Part shown: in pieces, positions 8,947-17,352 of the stretch
Layout of the letters: every line of letters begins with the position of its first letter
Numbering within the stretch: position 1 is the stretch's first letter
Origin: Loktanella sp. M215
GTDB taxonomy: Bacteria > Pseudomonadota > Alphaproteobacteria > Rhodobacterales > Rhodobacteraceae
Assembly: GCF_021735925.1 (NCBI RefSeq)
Contig: NZ_WMEA01000004.1
Span: forward strand, 62,001-126,000
Direction: 5' to 3'
Length of the DNA stretch: 64,000 bases
Position numbers and translations under genes: made by a program
The notes under the pieces: model-generated
The model's database searches: none
The model's input: the letters and a program-made list of their open reading frames with translations, nothing else
What the model was told of the DNA's origin: nothing

Positions 8947-9262
8947 GGTCCTGGACGCAGATTGACCGCGACGATCGCCGCAACCACTGTCACCAGAACC
9001 GGGGCGAGGGTATAAATCCAAGCGTTCGACAAATCTGATCACTTTTATTCACGACAATACTTGTGCATGTCGACTCGCAGCGGTCGACCAACACCGGCCT
9101 TGTAATTGCTATAGCTACTGTAGGTTCAAGACCAAAGATTGGTCGGCAGCTCCTACGTGCCGGAACATTGTGTCGTTGACATCTGGCGCAGCGCTGCCAC
9201 GTTCACTACAGGTTTGCCCTATCGTTGGCGGTCACCTCCGCTTGAAAATCATGCTGCCGGTC
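8943..9262. repeat. Long direct repeat, copy 2 (ZIP start and promoter)
   Basis: Second copy of the 5785-6105 sequence. It keeps the first ~29 codons of ZIP (MSNAWIYTLAPVL with ATG at 9032), the inverted repeat and the MerR-type promoter core, then fuses into the Lnt fragment out of its frame. The hybrid frame runs 96 codons to 8742. The ZIP-like piece itself cannot transport metal, but the promoter may still work. Confidence 0.85.
9099..9129 (-). promoter_or_regulatory. Duplicated MerR-type promoter, now orphaned
   Basis: Same 31 bases as the core at 5942-5972, unchanged: -35 TTGAAC, dyad CTACAGTAGCTATAG, -10 TACAAG. It now faces the hybrid ZIP/Lnt frame and the decayed genes down to the amidase remnant. 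Perfect retention in a repeat that has otherwise diverged is notable. Confidence 0.6.
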
Positions 9263-9390
9263 GTGTCTCGTTGTCATAAGCAGAAAAGCGCGTCCTGCCC
9301 TGAAACAGTGCGGCTGTTCAAGTAACACCCGCACGCTGATTGGGTCCGGCCACGTACTATGTGAACGTAACCAGCACACGTCCGTAAGAT

Positions 9391-9921
9391 TTAGTTTCCA
9401 AACGGATCTGGATCGAGACCCCAAAGTGCGGATCTGTGCGCCCAGCCGTTATAGCCGCCTGCAGTTAATTCGCACCATGCGCCTTCACAGTCGCCGAGCC
9501 GTGCGATGACATTTTGTTCCAATTCGGCCCTCACGGGCGCGGTGTCTGACGGTTTGGCGCGCAGGACAAGACGATCTTCGTCTACAATCACTGTACGCAC
9601 GCCTGATAGTAAAACGTAATGCACCCAACCACCTTGGCCGTCGCGGTCGATCACGCGACGCCACTGGTCGTATTCAGCGGTGATCTGCAAAGGCATGTCA
9701 CGGCGCTGGAACACCCAATCGATCCGGAAGGTCAGACTTGGGCCACGGCGTACATTCGCCTCTTTTGCCTTCAAGCTGACGTAACGGGGTAGCGGCAGGT
9801 TGCTTTCCGATCCCACATTCCCGGCTTGAAAGTTAACAGAATTTGAAAGCGCGTCCTGCGCTAACAAGGGTGTACCGACCGCAAGGATCGCCACTAGATA
9901 CAGGATACGTGAAAGGGTCAT
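9391..9921 (-). CDS. SH3-domain periplasmic protein
   Basis: 176 residues. A signal peptide (ILYLVAILAVGTPLLAQDA) precedes two bacterial SH3-like repeats: first KEANVRRGPSLTFRIDWVFQ to GWVHYVLLSG, second LVLRAKPSDTAPVRAELEQ to CELTAGGYNGWAHRSALWG. Such proteins (SH3_4/DUF1058 type) are exported and may bind peptidoglycan or stabilise envelope enzymes. It stands alone between the duplicated promoter and a gene-poor stretch. Family certain, role unknown. Confidence 0.85.
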   Translation of the reverse strand: MTLSRILYLVAILAVGTPLLAQDALSNSVNFQAGNVGSESNLPLPRYVSLKAKEANVRRGPSLTFRIDWVFQRRDMPLQITAEYDQWRRVIDRDGQGGWVHYVLLSGVRTVIVDEDRLVLRAKPSDTAPVRAELEQNVIARLGDCEGAWCELTAGGYNGWAHRSALWGLDPDPFGN

Positions 9922-10152
9922 GGATGCCGCCTAAATATTCATGGGTACAATGGTTCTCGCGTTCTGTGTCCCCAACGAGTGCTTTGTTACCATGAAAAGG
10001 TTGGCTCGAAACATGTCACAGGGACAGATGTTGGGGATGGAATCACTTACGATTATGACGCGGCAACGACTGCGAGGCATATGCCGAAGTGACACAGGGT
10101 GGCCAACCTCGCCAAACTGGATAAATCTCGTGGCACCGGAGCACATCTGACA
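9922..10152. other. Intergenic stretch
   Basis: No open frame here looks like a protein by composition or motif. The putative SH3 gene promoter must lie at its left edge. Confidence 0.4.
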
Positions 10153-10415
10153 CTAAACCCATACCAACGTAAGCATAGCGAAATAAATATACCGCGGTCC
10201 TTTTGCATAAGCATAGCGAAATAAATATACCGCGGTCCTTTTGCAAGAGTAACCAAAACGAAAAAAGGAACCAGCGGTTGCTTCATAGCGCCTGCGACCA
10301 CAATCAGCGGATCGCCTATAGTCGGCAGCCAGCTGCCTAACAGTGACCACCGGCCATAACGACGATAGAGGTGGTCGCCGAATTCAAGGCCATCGTCAAA
10401 TATCTGTAAGGTCAC
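10153..10415 (-). pseudogene. YqaA/DedA-like membrane protein, C-terminal fragment broken by a 38-bp duplication
   Basis: The frame reads YRRYGRWSLLGSWLPTIGDP, then LIVVAGAMKQPLVPFFVLV and TLAKGPRYIYFAML, the conserved C-terminal half of YqaA-type SNARE/DedA-associated membrane proteins. The N-terminal helices are missing; the divergent MFS gene begins there. A 38-base tandem duplication (10171-10246) throws the last codons out of frame. Removing one copy restores a natural end ...AMLTLVWV-stop at 10153. Confidence 0.6.
10171..10246. repeat. 38-bp tandem duplication (two units)
   Basis: Units 10171-10208 and 10209-10246 are identical except for the last base. Unit start AAGCATAGCGAAATAAATAT, unit end GGTCCTTTTGCAT. 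Because 38 is not a multiple of three it frameshifts the YqaA-like fragment. Two units only, without spacers, so it is a recent slippage or repair duplication, not a CRISPR. Confidence 0.95.
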
Positions 10416-10419
10416 ATTG

Positions 10420-11751
10420 ATGCTTTCCGTCCTCGCAGACCGCACCTATCGCCATCTGTTCCTGGCGCAGATCGTGGCACTGCTGGGAACAGGCATGGCA
10501 ACCATCGCGCTTGGATTGCTGGCTTACGATCTGGCAGGCGACCGCGCGGCACTCATTCTGGGCACGGTGTTCACGATCAAGATGATTGCGTATGTTGGCA
10601 TTGCACCCATTGCCGGGGCCTTTGCAAACCGCTGGCCGCGACGCGCCATGCTGGTCAGTCTCGATCTGGTCCGCGCGGTCGTCGCACTTTGCCTGCCGTT
10701 CGTCACCGAGATCTGGCAGGTCTATATTCTGATCTTCGTCCTGCAATCTGCCTCTGCGGCGTTCACGCCGACATTCCAGGCGACAATCCCCGACATTCTG
10801 CCGGAAGAGGACCGCTACACCCGGGCCCTGTCACTCTCACGGCTGGCCTATGATCTGGAAAACCTGATCAGTCCGACACTGGTCGCGATCCTGCTGGCCT
10901 TCGTCAGCTATCAGGTGCTGTTCTATGGCACCGTCATCGGGTTCATCGGCTCGGCACTGCTGGTCGTCTCGGTGCTGCTGCCAAGTCCGCAACCCACCGC
11001 GCCCCGCGGCATTTACGATCGGACCACGCGTGGGCTGCGCATCTATCTGGCGACGCCGCGGCTGCGCGGCCTGCTGTCGCTGAACCTCGCCGCCGCTGCC
11101 GCCGGAGCGATGGTTCTGGTGAATACGGTCATTCTGGTGAAATCCGATCTGGGGCTGGGCGACCGCCAGGTCGCCATGGCGCTGGCGGCTTTCGGTGGCG
11201 GCTCCATGTTGGCCGCCTTGATTCTGCCGCGTCTTCTCGACACCCGGCCGGATCGTCCGGTGATGATCGCTGGCTCGTCAAGTCTGGTCGTCGTGCTGCT
11301 GGCTTTGGGTTTGTGGGTTGCCGTCGCTGGTCCGGTCTGGGGCGCCTTGCTTGTAGGCTGGCTCGCCATCGGCATCGGCTATTCCGTCGTGCTGACACCG
11401 TCGGGTCGCCTTCTGAAACGATCCGCCCACTCGGAGGATCGGCCAGCGGTTTATGCGGCACAATTCGCGCTGTCGCACGCCTGTTGGCTGCTGACATATC
11501 CGCTGTCAGGCTGGCTGATCACGGCCTTCGGTCCCGTTGCCGCGTTCAGCGTTCTGGCGCTGGTAGCAGGTGTGGGGCTTCTGGGCGGAATTCTGCTTTG
11601 GTCACATGAGAAGGATGTATCTGTCACTCACACGCACGACGATCTGGCGCAGGACCACCCTCACCTGAATGGTCGTCTGACACATAGGCATCCCATTGTG
11701 ATTGATGATTATCACCCGCATTGGCCTCGGGCGAATGACGCTCATGGATAA
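10420..11751 (+). CDS. MFS transporter with His-rich C-terminal tail (NreB/NrsD-like)
   Basis: About 443 residues, 12 predicted helices, with the MFS loop signature around ANRWPRRAMLVSLDLVRA after helix 2. The last ~45 residues are cytoplasmic and dense in His/Asp: VTHTHDDLAQDHPHLNGRL and THRHPIVIDDYHPHWPR. A His-rich tail on an MFS exporter is the feature of nickel exporters NreB and NrsD, so metal efflux is the most likely job, in keeping with the ZIP/CDF and multicopper oxidase neighbours. ATG at 10420 chosen over the TTG one codon earlier. Substrate is inference. Confidence 0.85.
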   Translation: MLSVLADRTYRHLFLAQIVALLGTGMATIALGLLAYDLAGDRAALILGTVFTIKMIAYVGIAPIAGAFANRWPRRAMLVSLDLVRAVVALCLPFVTEIWQVYILIFVLQSASAAFTPTFQATIPDILPEEDRYTRALSLSRLAYDLENLISPTLVAILLAFVSYQVLFYGTVIGFIGSALLVVSVLLPSPQPTAPRGIYDRTTRGLRIYLATPRLRGLLSLNLAAAAAGAMVLVNTVILVKSDLGLGDRQVAMALAAFGGGSMLAALILPRLLDTRPDRPVMIAGSSSLVVVLLALGLWVAVAGPVWGALLVGWLAIGIGYSVVLTPSGRLLKRSAHSEDRPAVYAAQFALSHACWLLTYPLSGWLITAFGPVAAFSVLALVAGVGLLGGILLWSHEKDVSVTHTHDDLAQDHPHLNGRLTHRHPIVIDDYHPHWPRANDAHG

Positions 11752-11811
11752 AAATCCACGTTCAAAACCAAGACGGTTGATGAATGGTTTCGGAAGGGCC
11801 GACTGCGACTG

Positions 11812-12126
11812 TCATGCCCACCTCCGTCCCTTCGTCGTTCTGTTGACCGAGGCTTGCCCGTCCTGAATATCGGAATGGTTCGAGATCTGAGAACATCGAT
11901 CGATCGATCGTTTGCGATCCGCAATTTTTCTGAACTGAGCATGCACAAGGTCTGGATCAAAACCTGCCAGGTCGCAGACCATCCGGAAGTCCCTGCTTGG
12001 GTACGTCCCCACCCATCGTCGTGCAGAACTTCGGTTCTGGTGGACATGTTCACTGGACGATTCCAGGTCAGAAAAAACAGCGTAAAGGACGTGCCGCCAT
12101 AGTTGTCGTTCCGGACTTTCTGACAT
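11812..12126 (-). CDS. Small conserved protein (DUF6280-like), uncertain
   Basis: From ATG at 12126 (MSESPERQLWRHVLYAVF) the protein contains YPSRDFRMVCDLAGFDPDLV, which resembles a small family in Rhodobacteraceae with a W-R-x-V start and a conserved S-R-D-F-x-x-V-C-x-L-A-G core; function unknown. The frame is open further upstream to 12309 and could start at 12153. The tail after RKIADRKRS looks random, so the 3' end may be altered. Call rests on the motif only. Confidence 0.45.
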   Translation of the reverse strand: MSESPERQLWRHVLYAVFSDLESSSEHVHQNRSSARRWVGTYPSRDFRMVCDLAGFDPDLVHAQFRKIADRKRSIDRCSQISNHSDIQDGQASVNRTTKGRRWA

Positions 12127-12516
12127 GAGTGAATTCTCAATTATGGAAAACATTGACTGATCAAGCGGGGAAAATATCGACAGGTTTCCGAAGGTGCATT
12201 CGAAGCCACTATCGAACCACGGCTTGATGAAGGATGCCACCAGCTCTGCACCGCCAGCAATGACTATGGACTTGCAGTCGTAAGTGGCGCGAGAAACCGC
12301 GCATCTCAATGACCGCTGTCTCCCAGCCAGAGGCCTTGTTCTTCACGACTGACTTTTCTGGTAAAGTGCACCGTCGCAGTCAGTGCAACCGTTGAGGCCG
12401 TCGCAATCACCGAATGATGACCGAACAGCTTTACGGACAGAGTTCGAAAATCAAACAAGCGCAAAATCTTGCTATGCCGAGGCCATCCAAGTCGTACGGG
12501 GCAGGGGAGGCATGTC
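12127..12516. other. Gene-poor stretch
   Basis: Open frames exist on both strands but none shows family motifs or a credible start. Overlaps the upstream extension of the DUF6280-like frame. Confidence 0.35.
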
Positions 12517-12660
12517 GTGACGGTGAACATCTGCATCTGCAACACCTGCGCACCGGCTGCATCTGTGACGGTGTCCAGGCTGCGGCTGATGGCAGCCATC
12601 GGTGCTGCAGGTCTGAACGACACCGTGAGCGTGTCGACGGCCGCCTGCCTCGGCGCGTGA
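12517..12660 (+). pseudogene. DUF1636-like metal-binding protein, N-terminal fragment
   Basis: From GTG at 12517: VTVNICICNTCAPAASV, then LNDTVSVSTAACLGA and a TGA where the family would continue with Cys-Asp. The C-x-x-C start and the A-C-L-G-A segment fit DUF1636, small predicted metal-binding (2Fe-2S-like) proteins often found with cobalt/metal genes. At ~47 residues it is under half the usual length. Short, so the assignment is tentative. Confidence 0.35.
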
Positions 12661-12949
12661 CCTGCTGAATTTTACCTGCGCGGGCAGCCACGGGTCCTAT
12701 CCGTTCCACGACCAAAGGATAAAGAATGGTTAAGACCTTGGTCTGAATCCATCGTTCGACCTCTGAATTATCGGCTATGGCGCGGAGCTGCTAACCTTGT
12801 TGCATCGGATGATCGGTCATGTCTCGTCCCTTCTGTCGGACCAGACTTAGTGCCACGCCACTGCGTGATGTCCAGCACCCATGCGTCCGCTCATGACGGG
12901 TTACGCCCCAGCCGGATGGACCCAGCAACACCATTTGGGGAACGAAGCG

Positions 12950-15274
12950 ATGTATCTGCCTTTCACAGAATCCAAGCGTCGCCAACATGAGGCTCAGAAT
13001 GCCCGCAACAACCGAGCAGAGATCGTTAAGGCGCTGTCCACCGGTCAGGTGAGCCGCCGTGAGTTGATGAAATGGGGGATATTCACCGCCACCGGCGCGC
13101 TGGCCAACATCAACGGCCTCAGCCCCTTCGCCAGCAGTGCCTATGCGCAGACAGAGCCCACGGGCGTGCCGCGTAGTCCGACCTTCGGCGTCCTGCCCTT
13201 CACCCAACGGCTGCAGCGGCTGGACCTGCAAGAACCCATACCGCTGACCCCGATACTGCGCGGCGGCGAGATCGACGTGGCCTTTCCCGCTGGATCGGGC
13301 GAACTGGCGGGGCGCCGGATGTCCTACCACACAGATTACACGATGTCGGGCGGCCAGTTGTATGGCAACACGCTGACCGGCCGCGGCCCGCTGGAGGGGC
13401 GTCCGCCAGGGGCCTATTTCGCGCATCAGCGGTGGGCCGAGTACCTGCCGCAGAAGGCCTACATCATGTCGCTGGTGTCGACCGGTCCGAACTGGGGCTT
13501 CCACCCCGGCCTGCCACCGCAATCCGTCAACAAGGTCTGGACCTTTGCAAAGGGGCGTGCCCAAGAGGCAACCACCAAGCCGCCGCTGATCAAGGTCCGC
13601 TACGGCGAACCAGTCATGTTTCGGCACTACAACGGCCTGCCACCGGATTACGGGCAGAACGGTGGCTTCGGATCGAACAGCCAGTCCACCCATAACCACA
13701 ACGCCCACAACGCCTCGGCCAGCGACGGCGCGTCGAACGCACACTTCTTTCCCGGTCAGTTCTACGACTATCACTGGAGCACGACGCTGGCGCGGGCCGA
13801 CACGATCAATAAGACCATGACCGACCGGCGGGCCTCCGGCCCCGATGGCAACGGCGGTCTTGTTCATGTAAAGGGCGACTACCGCGAGTTGCAGTCCAGC
13901 CTGTGGTTCCACGATCACCGGTTCTTCTATACCGCCGAGAACGTCTACAAGGGTCACGTGGGCGCGATCAACTACTACAGCGGTCCCGACCGCGGCAACG
14001 AGGTGCTGGACGACGGCGTGAACAAACGCCTGCCCAGCGGGTCGTTGCTGGACTGGGGTAACATCGACTTCGACATAAACCTGATGATCAGCGACGGCGG
14101 AACGGACCCGGACGGTCAGTATTTCTTCGACATCTTCGACACCGACGGATTCCTGGGCGACCTGATGCTGGTCAACTTCGGCTACAAGCCCTTCATGGAA
14201 GTCCTGCCGCGCAAATACCGATTCCGGATGCTGAATGCCAGCATGTCTCGGTTCATCAAGTTGCAGTTGCGCACGGCCTTTGGCGTGGCGGTGCCAATGG
14301 TGGTCGTTGCCGCCGACGGCAACCTGTTGACCAAGCCCGTCAAGGTAACGACGATGGACACGATGGGTGTCGCGGAACGTCTAGACGTCGTCGTCGACTT
14401 CACCAACTTCCGGGCCGGCGACACGATCAACATGATCAACCTGATGGCCCATACCAGCGGCCGCGGGCCGAAGGGTGCCGTGACCTGGAAGGTGGCCGAC
14501 ACCACAAAAGCCGGTGACCCGGGGGCGGGATCGCTGCTGCAGTTCCGCATCGTCGACGCGGTGGAAAGCGTCGACGTGCCCGGTGTGATCCACCACTCAA
14601 CCCAGCCCGATCTCAGCCGCGTGCCGACACGGCTGACTGATCCGATCCCGGTGGTCACACCGACCCGCGTCCGATTGATCGATGTGAAGCGGGGGCAGGA
14701 AAATCCGATCGATCCGCTGACCGGCGACTGCAACCCGTCCTGCCTGCGGCGCGAGGTCTATCCCTGGTCGATGCGGGTGAACGGCGACATTCTGGGCGGT
14801 TTCAACGCCAACCACATCTCGGCCCTGATCCCGCGCCCGGGCGAGGTCGAGCATTGGGTCCTGCGCAATTCGAGCAATGGCTGGGACCATCCGGTCCACC
14901 TGCACTTCGAAGAGGGCATCACCATCGACCGGGGCGGCAAGAGCATGACGGCGACGGAAAAGTTCGCCCGCAAGGATGTCTGGCGGACGGGCGAGGGTAG
15001 CCAAGTGCGGATTCAGGTCCAGTTCGGCGAATACGGCGGCGCCTACGTCAGCCATTGCCACAATACCGTCCACGAGGACTCCGCGATGATCATGCGGTTC
15101 GACATCCTGACGGATCCGAACAATCCCTATTCCTCGCGCACGCATTCCGCCGTGATGCCGACCCCGAACCCGACACCGGACGGCGTGACCTACACGACGC
15201 CGGAGTTCCTGCCCGAAGGGAATCCCTTCGACCCGAAGTTCGAGCCTTTCCCGATCATCCCGCCGCTGCCCTGA
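12950..15274 (+). CDS. Tat-exported multicopper oxidase
   Basis: 774 residues from ATG 12950; the frame is open to 12881 but those residues do not look like protein start. The N-terminus carries SRRELMKWG, a twin-arginine motif, and AYA-QTE cleavage. Copper ligands are seen as HYNGLP (~res 224), WFHDHRFFYTAENVYKGHVG (~320), WDHPVHLHFEEG (~645) and SHCHNTVHEDSAMIMRF (~700), which together fill the T1 and trinuclear sites. A mid-part stretch STHNHNAHNAS is His/Asn-rich. It likely oxidises metal ions or phenolics in the periplasm. The Sco-cytochrome gene follows by 45 bases, suggesting copper supply and electron acceptance. Confidence 0.92.
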   Translation: MYLPFTESKRRQHEAQNARNNRAEIVKALSTGQVSRRELMKWGIFTATGALANINGLSPFASSAYAQTEPTGVPRSPTFGVLPFTQRLQRLDLQEPIPLTPILRGGEIDVAFPAGSGELAGRRMSYHTDYTMSGGQLYGNTLTGRGPLEGRPPGAYFAHQRWAEYLPQKAYIMSLVSTGPNWGFHPGLPPQSVNKVWTFAKGRAQEATTKPPLIKVRYGEPVMFRHYNGLPPDYGQNGGFGSNSQSTHNHNAHNASASDGASNAHFFPGQFYDYHWSTTLARADTINKTMTDRRASGPDGNGGLVHVKGDYRELQSSLWFHDHRFFYTAENVYKGHVGAINYYSGPDRGNEVLDDGVNKRLPSGSLLDWGNIDFDINLMISDGGTDPDGQYFFDIFDTDGFLGDLMLVNFGYKPFMEVLPRKYRFRMLNASMSRFIKLQLRTAFGVAVPMVVVAADGNLLTKPVKVTTMDTMGVAERLDVVVDFTNFRAGDTINMINLMAHTSGRGPKGAVTWKVADTTKAGDPGAGSLLQFRIVDAVESVDVPGVIHHSTQPDLSRVPTRLTDPIPVVTPTRVRLIDVKRGQENPIDPLTGDCNPSCLRREVYPWSMRVNGDILGGFNANHISALIPRPGEVEHWVLRNSSNGWDHPVHLHFEEGITIDRGGKSMTATEKFARKDVWRTGEGSQVRIQVQFGEYGGAYVSHCHNTVHEDSAMIMRFDILTDPNNPYSSRTHSAVMPTPNPTPDGVTYTTPEFLPEGNPFDPKFEPFPIIPPLP

Positions 15275-15319
15275 GAGCGGCGCAGGTCACACCACCTACA
15301 GTCCAAGGAGAGTTATCGC

Positions 15320-16381
15320 ATGACGTTCTTCCCCAAGATATGGACACTCGCCGCGGCGGCGGCACTTCTGGCCCTGACGCTGCCAGCCGCCGCCGGGCCA
15401 AAGCGCGACGCAGGCTATTTCACCAACCTGCCGCTGGTCACGCAGGACGGCGCAACGGTGGCCCTTTACGACGATCTGATCGCGGGCAAGATCGTGGTCT
15501 TCACCTTCTTCTATACTGACTGCAACGACCTGTGTTCATTCACCACCGCCCGCATGGTGCAGATCGCCGACTGGCTGGGCGACCGGGTCGGGCAGGACAT
15601 CTTCATCTACTCGATTTCTCTGGACCCGGTGAACGACACACCCGAAAAGCTGCGCGCCTTCGCCGCGGGTTTCGGGATCGAGCCGGGGTCGGGCTGGACC
15701 TTTCTGACGGGTGACCCCGCGGATATCGATGTGATCCGGATGAAGCTGGGAGAGCGGAGCGACACGCTTTACGACCATCGCAGCGACATGCTGATCGGCA
15801 ACGACGCGCTGGACTTCTGGCGCCGGACCTCCGTGATGGGCAGCCTGAAGGTTGCGACCCAGGCGATCCTCGAGATGGACCCCGACTGGCGTGCGCCCAC
15901 CGTCCCCGACATGCTGACCGAAACCGGCGAGCGCCCGGCGTCGGATTTCATCATCTCCGACCGGCGGGGCGAGGCGATGTTCATCAAGGTCTGCTCGGCC
16001 TGCCACACCATCGGGTCGGGCGTGAAATTCGGCCCCGACCTGGCCGGTGTCACCCTGCGTCGCGATCACGACTGGCTGTCCCGCTACCTGCAGGCGCCCG
16101 ACATCCTGCTGAAGGACGGCGATCCCATCGCCGTCGCCCTGAACGCCCGGTTCCCCGATGTCAAAATGCCCTTCATGGGCCTGACAAAGACTGATGCGGA
16201 GGATCTGATCTTCTATCTGGGCCAGCAACTCGACGGGCTGGACAGCGTTCTGGCCAGCGAGGATGCGGACCCCGCGCAAGTGCCCCACGACCACGCCTCC
16301 GACGACCATCACAACGGTTCCCTTGATCAGGCGGCACCCATGGCCGGCGAACACGGCCACGACGACCAACCCGAACATTAA
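15320..16381 (+). CDS. Sco1/SenC-cytochrome c fusion protein with His-rich tail
   Basis: 353 residues; start supported by AAGGAG seven bases upstream. Signal peptide ends PAAAGPK. Residues ~30-190 are a Sco/SenC thioredoxin fold with copper Cys pair CNDLC (68-72) and a downstream YDHRSD His. Residues ~210-315 are a class I cytochrome c with CSACH (225-229) and a distal Met in VKMPFMGL. The end is rich in His/Asp (HDHASDDHHNGS, GEHGHDDQPEH). It probably delivers copper to, or takes electrons from, the multicopper oxidase encoded just upstream. Fusions of Sco and cytochrome c are known; the His-rich tail suggests metal buffering. Confidence 0.9.
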   Translation: MTFFPKIWTLAAAAALLALTLPAAAGPKRDAGYFTNLPLVTQDGATVALYDDLIAGKIVVFTFFYTDCNDLCSFTTARMVQIADWLGDRVGQDIFIYSISLDPVNDTPEKLRAFAAGFGIEPGSGWTFLTGDPADIDVIRMKLGERSDTLYDHRSDMLIGNDALDFWRRTSVMGSLKVATQAILEMDPDWRAPTVPDMLTETGERPASDFIISDRRGEAMFIKVCSACHTIGSGVKFGPDLAGVTLRRDHDWLSRYLQAPDILLKDGDPIAVALNARFPDVKMPFMGLTKTDAEDLIFYLGQQLDGLDSVLASEDADPAQVPHDHASDDHHNGSLDQAAPMAGEHGHDDQPEH

Positions 16382-16664
16382 CATGTCACCATGTCACTAC
16401 CCGCTTCCATCGTTCAACACGCCGACCACGCCGGTCACTGAACCGCGCATCACGCGCGCATTTGAACCACTCCGCCGTGTCGGTGCCCTGTCGCCGTCGT
16501 AGATCGCCGAGATACAAGGACGGTGGATCAGAGACCTCTCTCACCGGGGCAGAGCGGCCGCGCGCGAAAGATCCCGATGATGACGTCGAGCTTGCGGACA
16601 TGGTGGTCGGTAGCAGATTCGCGACTGACTCTGCTGCTTGCACCTACGTTGCTAACCAGCGCAA
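16382..16664. other. Intergenic stretch before RTX remnant
   Basis: No gene recognised. The RTX remnant lacks its N-terminal part, so this stretch may be degenerate coding sequence, but no repeat motif is readable in any frame. Confidence 0.35.
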
Positions 16665-17186
16665 ATGGGCGGCGACGCGGACGGACCTGTGCAGATCGTG
16701 GGTCGCGGCATGGTGATCCGTCACGATATCCTGACGGGTTTCGAAAACGTGGTGGGGTCTTTCTTTGACGACCGGATCATCGGTAACGATCAGGCGAATA
16801 CCCTTTCAGGTGGCCGCGGTGATGACATCCTGACGGGCGGCGGCGGCGCCGACTACCTGATCGGCAGGTCAGGAAGCGACACAGCCGACTAAAACAATGC
16901 GACCAGCGGCGTCCGGCTCAATCTGAACAGCGGCAGATCCGAGGGAGATCGGTATACGTCAATCAAGAATCTGGCTGGGTCGGGTTTCGACGACAGAATG
17001 GCTGGTGAAAGAGGAGACAATGTCCTGACCGGTCAGGGCGACGACGACAGGTTGGTCGGCGGAAACGGGGATGACTTTCTTTACAGCGACTTTGCTGATC
17101 AGGCCGCTGCATCAGCGCAAAATGCCAAAGTTCCCGTCCTAAGAACGCCCTGGATCAATGATGCGATGTCCTCTCCGAACAGCTAA
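16665..17186 (+). pseudogene. RTX (hemolysin-type Ca-binding) protein, C-terminal remnant
   Basis: One continuous frame holds several nonapeptide repeats: NTLSGGRGDDILTGGGGADY, LIGRSGSDTAD, NVLTGQGDDDRLVGGNGDDF. A TAA at 16890-16892 interrupts it where a Tyr codon is expected (TADxNNATSGVRLNLNSG). The family is secreted by type I systems and folds on calcium outside the cell. No N-terminal domain and no ABC secretion genes are nearby, so this is a decayed end of a larger gene. Confidence 0.75.
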
Positions 17187-17352
17187 ATGACTGGAATAAT
17201 TGTTCGCCGTCCATCAGACGTGCGTTAAATGGACAGATGTAAAGTTGGCCCTAAAAATGCCTTCGCGACGGGTAATTGGACAACTTGATTTTTGGACGGG
17301 TTTACGGAAAGTTGGGTCTATCGGGGTCATATAACATCTGACGCTTGCTTTA

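Noticed and set aside
10171..10246. Possible CRISPR array
   Set aside because: Only two directly adjacent units, no spacers and no cas genes in the window; it is a tandem duplication inside a gene remnant.
12428..12438. TTTACGGACAG motif, also at 1560-1570 and a variant at 17291
   Set aside because: Too short and too few copies to define a repeat family or IS end; flanking sequences do not match.
12791..13957. 388-codon minus-strand open frame opposite the multicopper oxidase
   Set aside because: Antisense to conserved copper-site motifs; no start signal and no family pattern.
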